Below are positions 25,869-34,126 of a stretch of 58,217 bases of DNA, one piece after another; the first letter of the stretch is position 1, and every line of letters begins with the position of its first letter. The stretch is from Planctomycetota bacterium (lineage in GTDB: Bacteria > Planctomycetota > Phycisphaerae > UBA1845). The position numbers were made by a program, and so were the translations under genes. The notes beneath the pieces are model-generated. The model made no database searches and was not told where the DNA came from. It saw nothing but the letters and a program-made list of their open reading frames with translations. The DNA lies in the NCBI GenBank assembly GCA_016200265.1, contig JACQFE010000052.1:1-58217 (forward strand), written 5' to 3'.

Positions 25869-26891
25869 ATGGATATGAAGAACGTGGGAACAATTGTCGC
25901 AGCGGCATTTCTAGCTCTCGTGCTCGGCCTGTACATGTGTACGTTTCAGGTGCGTTTCAACGAGGTTGCGATCCGCAAAACGTGGGGACAGCCGGCCAAG
26001 GAAGCGATCACCGAGCCGGGCTTGAAATTCAAGTGGCCTACGCCAATCCAGAGCGTCGTGCGCTATGACCGTCGCATCCGTATGCTCGAAGATAGGGCCG
26101 AGGAAACCCGCACGGTCGACGGCAAGAACGTCGTGCTTTCGACCTATACGTTATGGAAGATCGCTGACCCGGCGATTTTTCACACGAACTTCCCGATCGG
26201 TGAGGATGACGGCGAACGGAAGCTCCGAACGACTGTGGGCACGCATATTAACGCCGTCGTCGGCCAACATGCGTTCAACGAATTTGTTTCCACGGATGCG
26301 AACGAGCGAAAGCTGGGCGACATCGAGACGGCAATTCGCGAAGCGGTCAAGAAAGACGTTCGAAGTGAATACGGCATTGAGGTCGTGGGATTTGGCGTCA
26401 AGAAACTGGCACTCCCCCAATCGGTGACGTCTTCAATCTTTGAGAGCATGAAGTCGCGGGAGTCGGCCAAGGCGTCGCGTTATACCGCGGAAGGCGATGC
26501 GAAAGCGAAGGACATCCTCGCGGGCGCGAGGGCTGCCGAAGAGCGCATCATGGCCGCCGCTCAGGCGAAGGTCGGTGAGATTGAAACCGAGGCGAAACGC
26601 GTCGAAAGCGACTATTACAAGGAATTCAGCAAGCATCCTGAGCTGCGAATGTTCCTCGACGAATTGCGGGCGCTCGCCGATTCGCTCAAAGAGCGGACGA
26701 CGCTGATTCTCGACACGCAGCAAGCGCCGTGGAATATCTTCAACGAAGAAGTCCGTAACGAGGTTCGACCCGCGAGATCGGCGGGCGACAAGCCGCACTT
26801 CGAACAGAAACTTCCGCTGAAATCGCGGTCGCCGATCGCTGCGGATCAACCACCGACGACTGTGCCAACCGTGGAAAATTCGAAACCATAA
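25869..26891 (+). CDS. hflC: HflC-like SPFH protein
   Basis: 340 residues. One N-terminal helix (VGTIVAAAFLALVLGLYMC) is followed by the SPFH domain: VRFNEVAIRKTWGQP, EPGLKFKWPTPIQSVVRYDRR, DGKNVVLSTYTLWKIADPA, RLGDIE-type ERKLGDIETAIREAV and YGIEVVGFGVKKLALPQSVT. It ends in a helical region (SAKASRYTAEGDAKAKDIL). These are classic HflC features. The C-terminal 60 residues are basic and disordered, longer than in E. coli HflC. It is 22 bases after the HflK-like gene and four before the next SPFH gene. It probably assembles with both HflK-like partners in an oligomeric ring in the membrane. Confidence 0.9.
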   Translation: MDMKNVGTIVAAAFLALVLGLYMCTFQVRFNEVAIRKTWGQPAKEAITEPGLKFKWPTPIQSVVRYDRRIRMLEDRAEETRTVDGKNVVLSTYTLWKIADPAIFHTNFPIGEDDGERKLRTTVGTHINAVVGQHAFNEFVSTDANERKLGDIETAIREAVKKDVRSEYGIEVVGFGVKKLALPQSVTSSIFESMKSRESAKASRYTAEGDAKAKDILAGARAAEERIMAAAQAKVGEIETEAKRVESDYYKEFSKHPELRMFLDELRALADSLKERTTLILDTQQAPWNIFNEEVRNEVRPARSAGDKPHFEQKLPLKSRSPIAADQPPTTVPTVENSKP

Positions 26892-26895
26892 TCCA

Positions 26896-28251
26896 ATGGA
26901 TCACTTACACGACGATCATCATCACCATGACCACGACTCGAGCGGCGGTGAGGAGCATTCGCATCGCTCGTTGCCCGTGATCGAAGAGCCGCTGGATGCG
27001 GCCAATCAATCGCTCTCCGACGCCCTTCGAGCGAGCTTTCGAATCTTAAAGGGCATTATGGTCGTTCTCGTTGTGCTCTACTTGTTTTCCAACGTGCGGC
27101 GAATCGACGTGCACGAAGAAGCCCTTGTGCTTCGCATGGGCGAATTGATGCCGCATCCGTACACCGCCGGCGTCATCTGGGCGTTGCCCTATCCAATCGA
27201 CGAAATCGTGCCGCTGCCGACCAAGCGGAGCAACGAATTCACCGTTACAAGCCACACGTTTTTGAGAAATGCCGGAGACGAAACCAAGCCGTTGGCATTC
27301 ATCTCGCCTCGAAGCGGCGGACTGCATCCGGCTCTCGACGGTGCCTTGCTCACTTCCGACGGAGGCCTTGTCCACACGCAGTGGAAGATCACTTACAAAT
27401 TCAATCGCATCCACGATTACGTCTCCAACGTCGTCAGCAGGCAAATCGAAGCCGCCCAGGATTTGATCAAGACCTTTGTCGAGAACGTGGGCATCCACGT
27501 CGCCGGCGAAATGACCGCCGAGGAAATCCTTCGCACCCGTGTGGATGAAGTGCAGAACCGAATGCGCGGGCTGGTGAACGCGAAGTTGCAGGAAATTGGC
27601 AGCGGCGTCGAGGTCACGCGCATCGAAATGTTCGAGCCGACTCCCCCCCTGCAAATCCGCGACGCATTCGACAACACGCAAAAGGCCGAGAACAATAAGC
27701 AGCAACGAATCCATCAGGCCGAACAAACGCGCATCAAAACTCTGAATGAAGCCGCCGGTTCGGCACATGTGCGGCTCCTCAACCTCCTTGACCAAATGGA
27801 TGCCGCCAAGCGTGACGCGGCGGACGAAGCAAGTCCGGAGCATGCGGCCGCACAAAAGAAGCTGGACGACCTGAACCTCGAGCTGAATCGAATGCTGGAG
27901 ACAGAAGTTGAGGGTGAGGCCGGTCGGATGATCAAAGACGCCGGTTCGTTCCTCTCGGTCATTGTGAACAAGATGCACAGCGACGTTGAGGAATATCGAA
28001 TGCTGGTGCCGGAATACGAGCGCAATCCGCAACTTTTGGTGGCTCGACTGTGGGAGAATACACGGCGACAAATCATGCAATATGACGGCGTGACCAAGTT
28101 CTTTTTGCCGCCCGAGGCGACAATCTGGCTGAAAGTGCCGTTCGATTCCGAGCAAGCGCGCAAGGAAGAGGAAAAAAGCCTGGTGAAGAAAAAATTCGAA
28201 CCCATCAAGCGGAAAGAGAAGATGGTGCCGCTCGGTCCAGAGGCAGGATAA
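26896..28251 (+). CDS. second HflK-like SPFH protein with His-rich N-terminus
   Basis: 451 residues. The N-terminal 25 residues contain DHLHDDHHHHDHD and HSHR, a metal-binding-like stretch. A single helix (GIMVVLVVLYLFSNV) precedes the SPFH domain (VHEEALVLRMGELMPHPYTA, ALPYPIDEIVPLPT, DGGLVHTQWKITYKFN and EVTRIEMFEPTPPLQIRDAF), then a long coiled coil (about 290-400). It differs from the first HflK-like protein in having only one helix. The stop overlaps the ATPase start by one base (TAATG), so translation is coupled. Confidence 0.85.
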   Translation: MDHLHDDHHHHDHDSSGGEEHSHRSLPVIEEPLDAANQSLSDALRASFRILKGIMVVLVVLYLFSNVRRIDVHEEALVLRMGELMPHPYTAGVIWALPYPIDEIVPLPTKRSNEFTVTSHTFLRNAGDETKPLAFISPRSGGLHPALDGALLTSDGGLVHTQWKITYKFNRIHDYVSNVVSRQIEAAQDLIKTFVENVGIHVAGEMTAEEILRTRVDEVQNRMRGLVNAKLQEIGSGVEVTRIEMFEPTPPLQIRDAFDNTQKAENNKQQRIHQAEQTRIKTLNEAAGSAHVRLLNLLDQMDAAKRDAADEASPEHAAAQKKLDDLNLELNRMLETEVEGEAGRMIKDAGSFLSVIVNKMHSDVEEYRMLVPEYERNPQLLVARLWENTRRQIMQYDGVTKFFLPPEATIWLKVPFDSEQARKEEEKSLVKKKFEPIKRKEKMVPLGPEAG

Positions 28252-29522
28252 TGACCGAGCATCATCAACCTGTCGTCCAGACCGCCGGGCTGTGCAAAGT
28301 CTTTCGGGACTTCTGGCGTCGGCCGCGCGTCGAGGCCGTCAAGGATTTGAACCTCGAAATTCGACCGGGCGAAGTGTTTGGCTTGCTTGGCCCCAACGGC
28401 TCCGGCAAAACCACCACCATCAAAATGCTGCTCGGTCTGCTGTATCCCACGCGCGGACGCATTTCGATCTTCGGCAAACCGCCGACGGACGTGGCCGTCA
28501 AGAGCCGCATTGGATTTCTACCGGAAGAATCGTACCTGTATCGATTTCTCATCGCGCAGGAGACGCTGGATTTCTTTGGCCGCTTGTTTCGATTGCCGTC
28601 GCGAGTTCGTAAGGATCGTGCGAATCGATTGCTGGACATGGTGGGTTTGCGTCACGAAGCCAAGCGACCCGTGGGCGAGTACAGCAAGGGCATGGCCCGG
28701 CGCATCGGGCTCGCTCAGGCGTTGATCAATGATCCCGAATTCTTGATTCTCGATGAGCCCACTTCGGGGCTGGATCCCATCGGCGCCAGGCAGATCAAAG
28801 ACGTCATTCGTTCGCTTGGCAACAAAGGAAAAACGATTTTGCTTTCCAGTCACGTGCTTGCCGACGTGGAGGATGTGTGCGATCGAGTGACAATTCTCTA
28901 CGGCGGGCAGCAGCGAGCGGCCGGCGACATCGGTGAATTGCTAAGCCAAAGCGACATGACGCAGATCACCGCGCCTCGATTGACGGATCACACGCTCGAC
29001 GAGGTTCGTGCGCTGGTTCAGCGCCTTGAGAAGCGCGACATTCTAAGTGTTTCGCATCCGCGAATGAAGCTGGAGGATTTCTTCCTGCGGATTGTTGAAG
29101 AGGCACGCGCTGCAAACATCAAGACGTACGGCGCTCGCGCGGGCGGCGAAGTTCCCGATTTTCTTTCCAAGGCCGCTCAAACACCAACCGACGAAGTGAT
29201 TGACTCCCTTGTTTACGCAGGCGCACCTCGGTCTCAACCGATCGTCGTTCCCGTGCCGATTTCCGCCCGAAAGAATGAGGCCGCATCGCAAGCAGTACTT
29301 AATGAATTGCTCGGAACATCACCACCACCTACAAGCGATGCTGATTCTGCCACGCTTCGTGACGGCAAGGAATCCGCCAAGGCCGCCGGAAATGCAGATG
29401 CAAAGACCAAGGCATCGAAGTCTCCCGACTCGTCGCGACGGAAAATCGCCGCAGATGAAGGATTCATTCAGTCGCTCGTCGATCGGCCTGAGGGTAACGA
29501 GAAATCTCAGGGATCGGGCTGA
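28251..29522 (+). CDS. ABC-2-type transporter ATP-binding protein with long C-terminal extension
   Basis: 423 residues. Walker A LLGPNGSGKTTTIKMLLGL, Q-loop GFLPEESYLYR, signature EYSKGMARRIGLAQAL, Walker B EFLILDEPTSGLDP and switch His ILLSSHVLADV place it among DrrA/NodI-like exporters. The ATPase core ends near 230. A regulatory region runs to about 300, then an extra 120-residue tail rich in Ala, Ser and Pro without known motifs. The start overlaps the SPFH gene's stop, and its own stop overlaps the permease start (TGATG). It probably powers the permease at 29522 and perhaps the one at 22454. Confidence 0.9.
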   Translation: MTEHHQPVVQTAGLCKVFRDFWRRPRVEAVKDLNLEIRPGEVFGLLGPNGSGKTTTIKMLLGLLYPTRGRISIFGKPPTDVAVKSRIGFLPEESYLYRFLIAQETLDFFGRLFRLPSRVRKDRANRLLDMVGLRHEAKRPVGEYSKGMARRIGLAQALINDPEFLILDEPTSGLDPIGARQIKDVIRSLGNKGKTILLSSHVLADVEDVCDRVTILYGGQQRAAGDIGELLSQSDMTQITAPRLTDHTLDEVRALVQRLEKRDILSVSHPRMKLEDFFLRIVEEARAANIKTYGARAGGEVPDFLSKAAQTPTDEVIDSLVYAGAPRSQPIVVPVPISARKNEAASQAVLNELLGTSPPPTSDADSATLRDGKESAKAAGNADAKTKASKSPDSSRRKIAADEGFIQSLVDRPEGNEKSQGSG

Positions 29523-31042
29523 TGCAAATCTGGGCTGTCGCCAAGCACACCATCGCCGAGGGCGTTCGCATGAAGATCGCCCTGGTCTTTCTGCTGTTCA
29601 TAGGCCTGGTCGTACTGGGGCTGCCTTTTTCGATTTCGGGCGACAGCACCATGACCGGCGCCGTGCAGGCGTTCATTTCATACTCGCTCAATGCCACGGG
29701 GCTGCTGCTTGGAATGCTGACGATTTTTCTCTCTCGTTCCATCTCCGATGAATTCATCAATCATCAGATTTTTCTGGTCGTCACGAAACCGATTCCTCGC
29801 TGGCAATACGTGGTGGGCAAGTGGCTGGGCATCTTGCTGCTCACGTCGATGCTTCTGGCCGCCGCGGGCGTGAGCATCCGGGTCATGGAATATGTGATTC
29901 AACGGCTCTACATTCGTTCGCATTGGGTGTTGGACGAAAAAAGGTCCTACAAACCCAAAACACCGGACCAGGAATTCGACGCCTCCGAATTACGCAACGA
30001 AGTGCTCGTCTCGCGCCATGCGACGCCGGTGAAGCTCCCGAATTTCGCCGACGACGCGGAGCTGGAATACAAGAAGAACCTCGAAGAAGGTCGATACGCC
30101 AACATCCCCAATCTCAAGCCCGAAACGGAGAAACAGCAGCTTGTCACCAAGTATGAAGCCCGCTGGCGAATCGTCGGTCCCAATGAATACCGCGCCTTCG
30201 AATTTGAGAACATTCTGTGTGATCGCTCGGCGGGCAATGAGATTCAATTGCGATACAAGGCCAATGTCAGCGGATATCCGCCTGACGAAGTATTCCGGGC
30301 CATGTGGCGGTTCGGCGATCCCTACAAGGGAACGAAGGTTTACGAACAACCTGTGCGGCACATCATCAGCCGATTTCACACCATCCGCGTGCCCGCGGAC
30401 GCCGTGGCCGATGATCACACCCTGCTGGTCACGTTCTACAACTCCAATCCTTATCCCGGCGAGCCGCAATTTCCCAATGTGCAGGAGTTTCGAAAATCAG
30501 ATGGCCTCGAAGTGCTTTTTGTCGTCGGTTCATTCAGCGGCAATCTGTTTCGGTTGATTTTCCTCGAGTTTTGCAAGCTGTCGTTCCTCTCCGCGCTAGC
30601 GGTACTCATGGCATCTTTGTTTTCATATCCAGTCGCCTGCCTTTGCTCCTTCACATCGTATATCGTTGCAGGCGCGAAAGGCTTCTTTCTCGAGGCGCTC
30701 AATCTGTCCGCGGAGAGCTCTACGACACTATTGTCCGCGACGAAGGACCTGTATGGGCAGATTGTCAGAATATTTTCGGGCGGTGCCGACTTGAACAAGC
30801 TCATTACCGCCGTGAAGGAATTCGCAATTGAATGCATCATTGCAGTTCTAGGGATTATCTCCTTGGTACTTCCGGATCTTAGCCGATTTGACGCCGTCGA
30901 GGTCTTGGTTACTGGGCGAAATGTAGGTCTCGCATGGGTTCTGCAAGGCTTCGGTGAACTTGTAGTCCTTGAAACGTTCATCCTTCTCGGCATTGCGATT
31001 TTCTTTTTCTATCGGCGCGAAGTCGCGGAGCTGTCACTTTGA
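29522..31042 (+). CDS. ABC-2-type permease with large extracytoplasmic insert
   Basis: 506 residues. Two or three N-terminal helices include MKIALVFLLFIGLVVLGLPF and ATGLLLGMLTIFLS. The loop DEFINHQIFLVVTKPIPRW then VVGKWLG is shared with the minus-strand permease, and LGILLLTSMLLAAAG follows. About 220 residues outside the membrane (roughly 140-340) form a hydrophilic beta-type domain with YRAFEFENIL and ISRFHTIRVPADAV. Four more helices follow (for example LSFLSALAVLMASLFSYPVA and ECIIAVLGIISLVLP). An inserted outer domain is unusual in this family and might contact a substrate or the cell wall. It overlaps the next start by four bases (TTGA). Confidence 0.85.
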   Translation: MQIWAVAKHTIAEGVRMKIALVFLLFIGLVVLGLPFSISGDSTMTGAVQAFISYSLNATGLLLGMLTIFLSRSISDEFINHQIFLVVTKPIPRWQYVVGKWLGILLLTSMLLAAAGVSIRVMEYVIQRLYIRSHWVLDEKRSYKPKTPDQEFDASELRNEVLVSRHATPVKLPNFADDAELEYKKNLEEGRYANIPNLKPETEKQQLVTKYEARWRIVGPNEYRAFEFENILCDRSAGNEIQLRYKANVSGYPPDEVFRAMWRFGDPYKGTKVYEQPVRHIISRFHTIRVPADAVADDHTLLVTFYNSNPYPGEPQFPNVQEFRKSDGLEVLFVVGSFSGNLFRLIFLEFCKLSFLSALAVLMASLFSYPVACLCSFTSYIVAGAKGFFLEALNLSAESSTTLLSATKDLYGQIVRIFSGGADLNKLITAVKEFAIECIIAVLGIISLVLPDLSRFDAVEVLVTGRNVGLAWVLQGFGELVVLETFILLGIAIFFFYRREVAELSL

Positions 31043-33066
31043 ATCGCCCACCGACACAATCGACCGTTCCGCAAGCGGGACGCGCACCGATGTTGAGAGT
31101 GACTCCATACACCCTGCCTGAGCATTTGGCCGCTCGTCGCGCCGCGCAGCGCGCCGAGTCCACCACGGTGTTAATCGCAGTCGCAACCACGATTGCATGT
31201 TTCGTCGCGGCGGCATTTCTTGTGCCAAAAATCACTCGGATTCGCCGCGAAAAGCAGTTAATGATCGATCCCACGACGGTGAAAGGACTGCCGCCTGATA
31301 TTGCGCTCCTAGGGAAGTTGGGGACATTTCGAGCCCTCGCGATCGACTGGGCCGCCATTCGCGCCGAGCGACTTAAGGAAGAAGGAAAAGTCTACGAGGA
31401 ACTCGAGCTGCGCGAAACGGTATGCGCGCTCGCGCCGCGATTCCCCAAGATGTGGGCGTATGCGGCGTGGAACATGGCCTACAACATTTCCGTGGGTCAA
31501 TACACGCCCGAAGCACGCTGGCAATGGGTCAACAACGGCATCAAAATTCTTCGGGACAAAGGGATTCAATTCAATCCCAAATCCGTCACGCTCTACAAGG
31601 AGCTCGCCTGGATCTACTGGCACAAAATCGGCGACTTCCTCGACGATGAGCACTGGAATTACAAGCGGGCGTTGGCCGTCGAGATGGAGCGAGTCCTCGG
31701 TCCCCCGCCGCTGGCCGTGAACAATCAGGAATTTTTTGACTGGTTCAAGCACATTGTGGATGCGCCGAGGGATTTGGCGCGCTTTCTCAAAGACAATATC
31801 GACATCGCGACCCTGAGAGCGCGATTACGCGAAGTGGACCTCGATGCCGACGATTCGCTGCTTGATTTCGTCGCTCGCAATCTGCGCCACGATCTTCAGA
31901 TCACGGAGGTTCTTCAGGAAAAGCCGTCCGAGGACTCTCTGTTGACACGACGGATGCAAATTCTCACGGATGAAAAAGTCCAGCCGACTTTGGAACGTTT
32001 GCTGGCCGCTCTGCGATCAAACGTCCTCCGCACCCGCTATCACATGGACGTGGATTGGATGTACGACTTGATGGTCAAACAATACGGCCCGCTGGATTGG
32101 CGAAATGCCTTCTCTCACTCGTTGTATTGGTCAAGCTGGGGCGACAAAGTCACCGAGGGCGTTGCGGCCGGCGACGTGACCGATTCCATGAACAATGCGA
32201 GATTCGTGTTCTTTTCGCTGCAGAGTCTCATTGCCCGCGGACGCATGACGCTCACGCCGGACTTCGACGATCCTTTCAATTCCCACGTGGAACTCACTCC
32301 AGACACTCGGTTAATTCCATTTCTCTACGACACGTACTTGCGGCTGGGAAAGAAGCAATTCAAGGACGATCCACGCTTCAGGGAAGGAACTCCCGGACCC
32401 CACTTCATGACCGGATTCGTTTCCGCGATGCAGAATTGGATTGAACTCCTGTACCTGGAAGGCGGCGAGCAGAACATCAAGAACGCGGAGAATTATCTGG
32501 CGTGGCTCCGCGAGAACAATCCTGATCCCGATGGCAAGACGCAGGTACAATATCTTGTGACCGTCGAAGAATTCGTGATGGGGGATATTCTTTCGCAGCT
32601 TCGCACACACCGTGCCGCCACGGCCATTATCAATGGTTTTCTGTTTCGCGGCCTCAAGCATTTCTCTGTCGGAGAGATCGCCACCGGTATGAACGCGATC
32701 GGCCGGGCGCGGCTGTGCTATGAATATTGGATGAACGACACGAAGGTTGATTACAACGACCGCCGCAAGCTCGCCCCCATCGCGATTCTGCTTCGCGATC
32801 AGACGGAGCAATTTCTCCTGGCGGCCGACGTGGATGCGATTGCGAAAGTGCAACTGTGGCGAGTTCTTCCGCTCGAACAACGCCAAATGGTCTGGGACAA
32901 GTTAAAGGCCTTCTTCGCGAAATTATGCGAGACGCGCAAGCCAGCGTGGTCAGTCGCCGTCGCGTTTCCTGAACCAGCGGGAATGAACGAATTCCGCGCC
33001 ACGGGCGTGCAGGATCGTCCGGAGTCCGCGCAGGAAGGCGCCGACCGCGGCAAAGAGAAAAAGTGA
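31039..33066 (+). CDS. membrane-anchored helical-repeat (TPR-like) protein, unknown function
   Basis: 675 residues from TTG 31039. One helix lies near the N-terminus (TVLIAVATTIACFVAAAFLV, about 43-62). The rest is alpha-helical and rich in Trp, Tyr and Arg. Parts look like degenerate TPR units: AIRAERLKEEGKVYEELEL, PKMWAYAAWNMAYN and YKELAWIYWHKIGDFLDDEHW. It resembles large planctomycete operon proteins of unknown role. Its start overlaps the permease stop (TTGA), so it is made together with the ABC permease and is probably a partner on the outer or inner face. No enzyme motif was seen. Confidence 0.6.
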   Translation: MNRPPTQSTVPQAGRAPMLRVTPYTLPEHLAARRAAQRAESTTVLIAVATTIACFVAAAFLVPKITRIRREKQLMIDPTTVKGLPPDIALLGKLGTFRALAIDWAAIRAERLKEEGKVYEELELRETVCALAPRFPKMWAYAAWNMAYNISVGQYTPEARWQWVNNGIKILRDKGIQFNPKSVTLYKELAWIYWHKIGDFLDDEHWNYKRALAVEMERVLGPPPLAVNNQEFFDWFKHIVDAPRDLARFLKDNIDIATLRARLREVDLDADDSLLDFVARNLRHDLQITEVLQEKPSEDSLLTRRMQILTDEKVQPTLERLLAALRSNVLRTRYHMDVDWMYDLMVKQYGPLDWRNAFSHSLYWSSWGDKVTEGVAAGDVTDSMNNARFVFFSLQSLIARGRMTLTPDFDDPFNSHVELTPDTRLIPFLYDTYLRLGKKQFKDDPRFREGTPGPHFMTGFVSAMQNWIELLYLEGGEQNIKNAENYLAWLRENNPDPDGKTQVQYLVTVEEFVMGDILSQLRTHRAATAIINGFLFRGLKHFSVGEIATGMNAIGRARLCYEYWMNDTKVDYNDRRKLAPIAILLRDQTEQFLLAADVDAIAKVQLWRVLPLEQRQMVWDKLKAFFAKLCETRKPAWSVAVAFPEPAGMNEFRATGVQDRPESAQEGADRGKEKK

Positions 33067-33109
33067 TTTCTTGTTTCGCTGGACGATGGACCGGACAGAG
33101 GGCTCGACC

Positions 33110-33199
33110 GATTATCACCAAGGTGTAGCGATGCCTCCCCCCCTTTACAAGGGGGGAATGAGGGGGGTAAGTAGCTACTCTTGACCGTTAAGTGCTCTA
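33110..33199 (+). repeat. 90-bp dispersed repeat, copy 1
   Basis: The segment contains AGGTGTAGCGATGCCTCCCC, a hairpin of C-run and G-run arms (about 33136-33157), AATGAGGGGGGTAAGTA and CTTGACCGTTAAGTGCTCTA. It matches 51481-51569 in inverted orientation at nearly all positions. Its last bases overlap the stop of the 33197 gene. Confidence 0.85.
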
Positions 33200-33700
33200 T
33201 TTGCGCCGCGAAGCCTGCTTGAGCAGCAAGGCAAGTCGCTCGCACACGAATTCACGAAATGTCTTGGGCGACAATTGCTTCAGCCGGAGCATGGGCCCCG
33301 CCAGCAGTTGACCGTGGATATCCGGCGCGCTGCGCACTTCGTGAAACGCGATGACGTCGGTCGTCACAGTGCCTTGAAGCTCAGAACGATAGTCACCGAG
33401 GCTGAATTCAAACTTTAGCTCACGACCACCGTCCAGGAGATTGGACGCATCCATCTGAAGCTGCACACCAGATCGGCAATACTTCTCAACAAGTTCCAGG
33501 AAGCAAGGAATCAGATCGCGAATGATCTGCTCGCGAAGAGCCTGGATCGGGTCTTGGACCATTGCTGCCTCACCTGCTCCCGGCTCAGCGGACTTCTGCC
33601 TGTATGAGTTCAACAAAGCGTCCAGATCATTTTCTGCGCTACGGGCTTGGGCGGGCTTATTGGTCCTAATTTCTTTATTGATCTTGACTTCCGCAGGCAT
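33197..33700 (-). CDS. conserved-looking hypothetical protein
   Basis: 167 residues from ATG 33700. The N-terminal 45 residues are charged and probably flexible (KINKEIRTNKPAQARSAEN). The remainder has an alpha-helical segment (DPIQALREQIIRDLIPCFLE) and a beta region (ELKFEFSLGDYRSELQGTV) ending in a basic helix (FVCERLALLLKQASRRK). There is no signal, membrane helix or known motif. Codon use and the low level of rare residues argue for a real gene. It is flanked by a 90-bp repeat and a 425-base gap. Function is not recognised. Confidence 0.55.
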   Translation of the reverse strand: MPAEVKINKEIRTNKPAQARSAENDLDALLNSYRQKSAEPGAGEAAMVQDPIQALREQIIRDLIPCFLELVEKYCRSGVQLQMDASNLLDGGRELKFEFSLGDYRSELQGTVTTDVIAFHEVRSAPDIHGQLLAGPMLRLKQLSPKTFREFVCERLALLLKQASRRK

Positions 33701-34126
33701 GGGATGATCATCCTTCCTTCACAGGCGTCTTGGATTCGACAATTTCTGAACAGGGGTATGTCAATCCATGCCCTGCTCGAACCGGCTGCATACACTGCAA
33801 CCCTCGCCGACGGAATCGGCCTCACTGAATAATCTGTACGATATAAGTGATGCGCTTGCCAACGTGCGGCCAAATCGGCCTTCATGCGGTCAAATCGCCC
33901 CATCGACTTCGCATGAGCCGATAATTCCGTAATTGACACTGTCGTTTGCAAGTCATAAGATCAATTTGCTTGCGGGAGTAACGCTGGCATCGATCCCTTC
34001 CGGGTTCTGGCGTCACTCTTTACCAGCGATCCTTTCCGCCGCCGAATTTTGTGCCGGCTTTCGTACGGTGTAGTACTGTCGCCATTCGGCCTGCGCTCTC
34101 CATTGGGTTTACGGGAGGCGATTTAC
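33701..34126. other. intergenic region with promoter for the FHA kinase
   Basis: About 425 bases between divergent genes without a convincing gene; the frames crossing it are antisense or short. It contains the strong promoter-like pair at 33933-33961 and a leader of about 160 bases before the kinase start. No riboswitch or further repeat was recognised. Confidence 0.6.
33933..33961 (+). promoter_or_regulatory. strong sigma-70-type promoter for the FHA kinase gene
   Basis: TTGACA (33933-33938), a perfect -35 hexamer, and TAAGAT (33956-33961) are separated by exactly 17 bases, 166 bases before the TTG start of the FHA-GAF kinase. Confidence 0.6.

Noticed and set aside
27046..28155. 369-codon minus-strand frame opposite the second HflK-like gene
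   Set aside because: Antisense shadow; no ribosome site or family motif.
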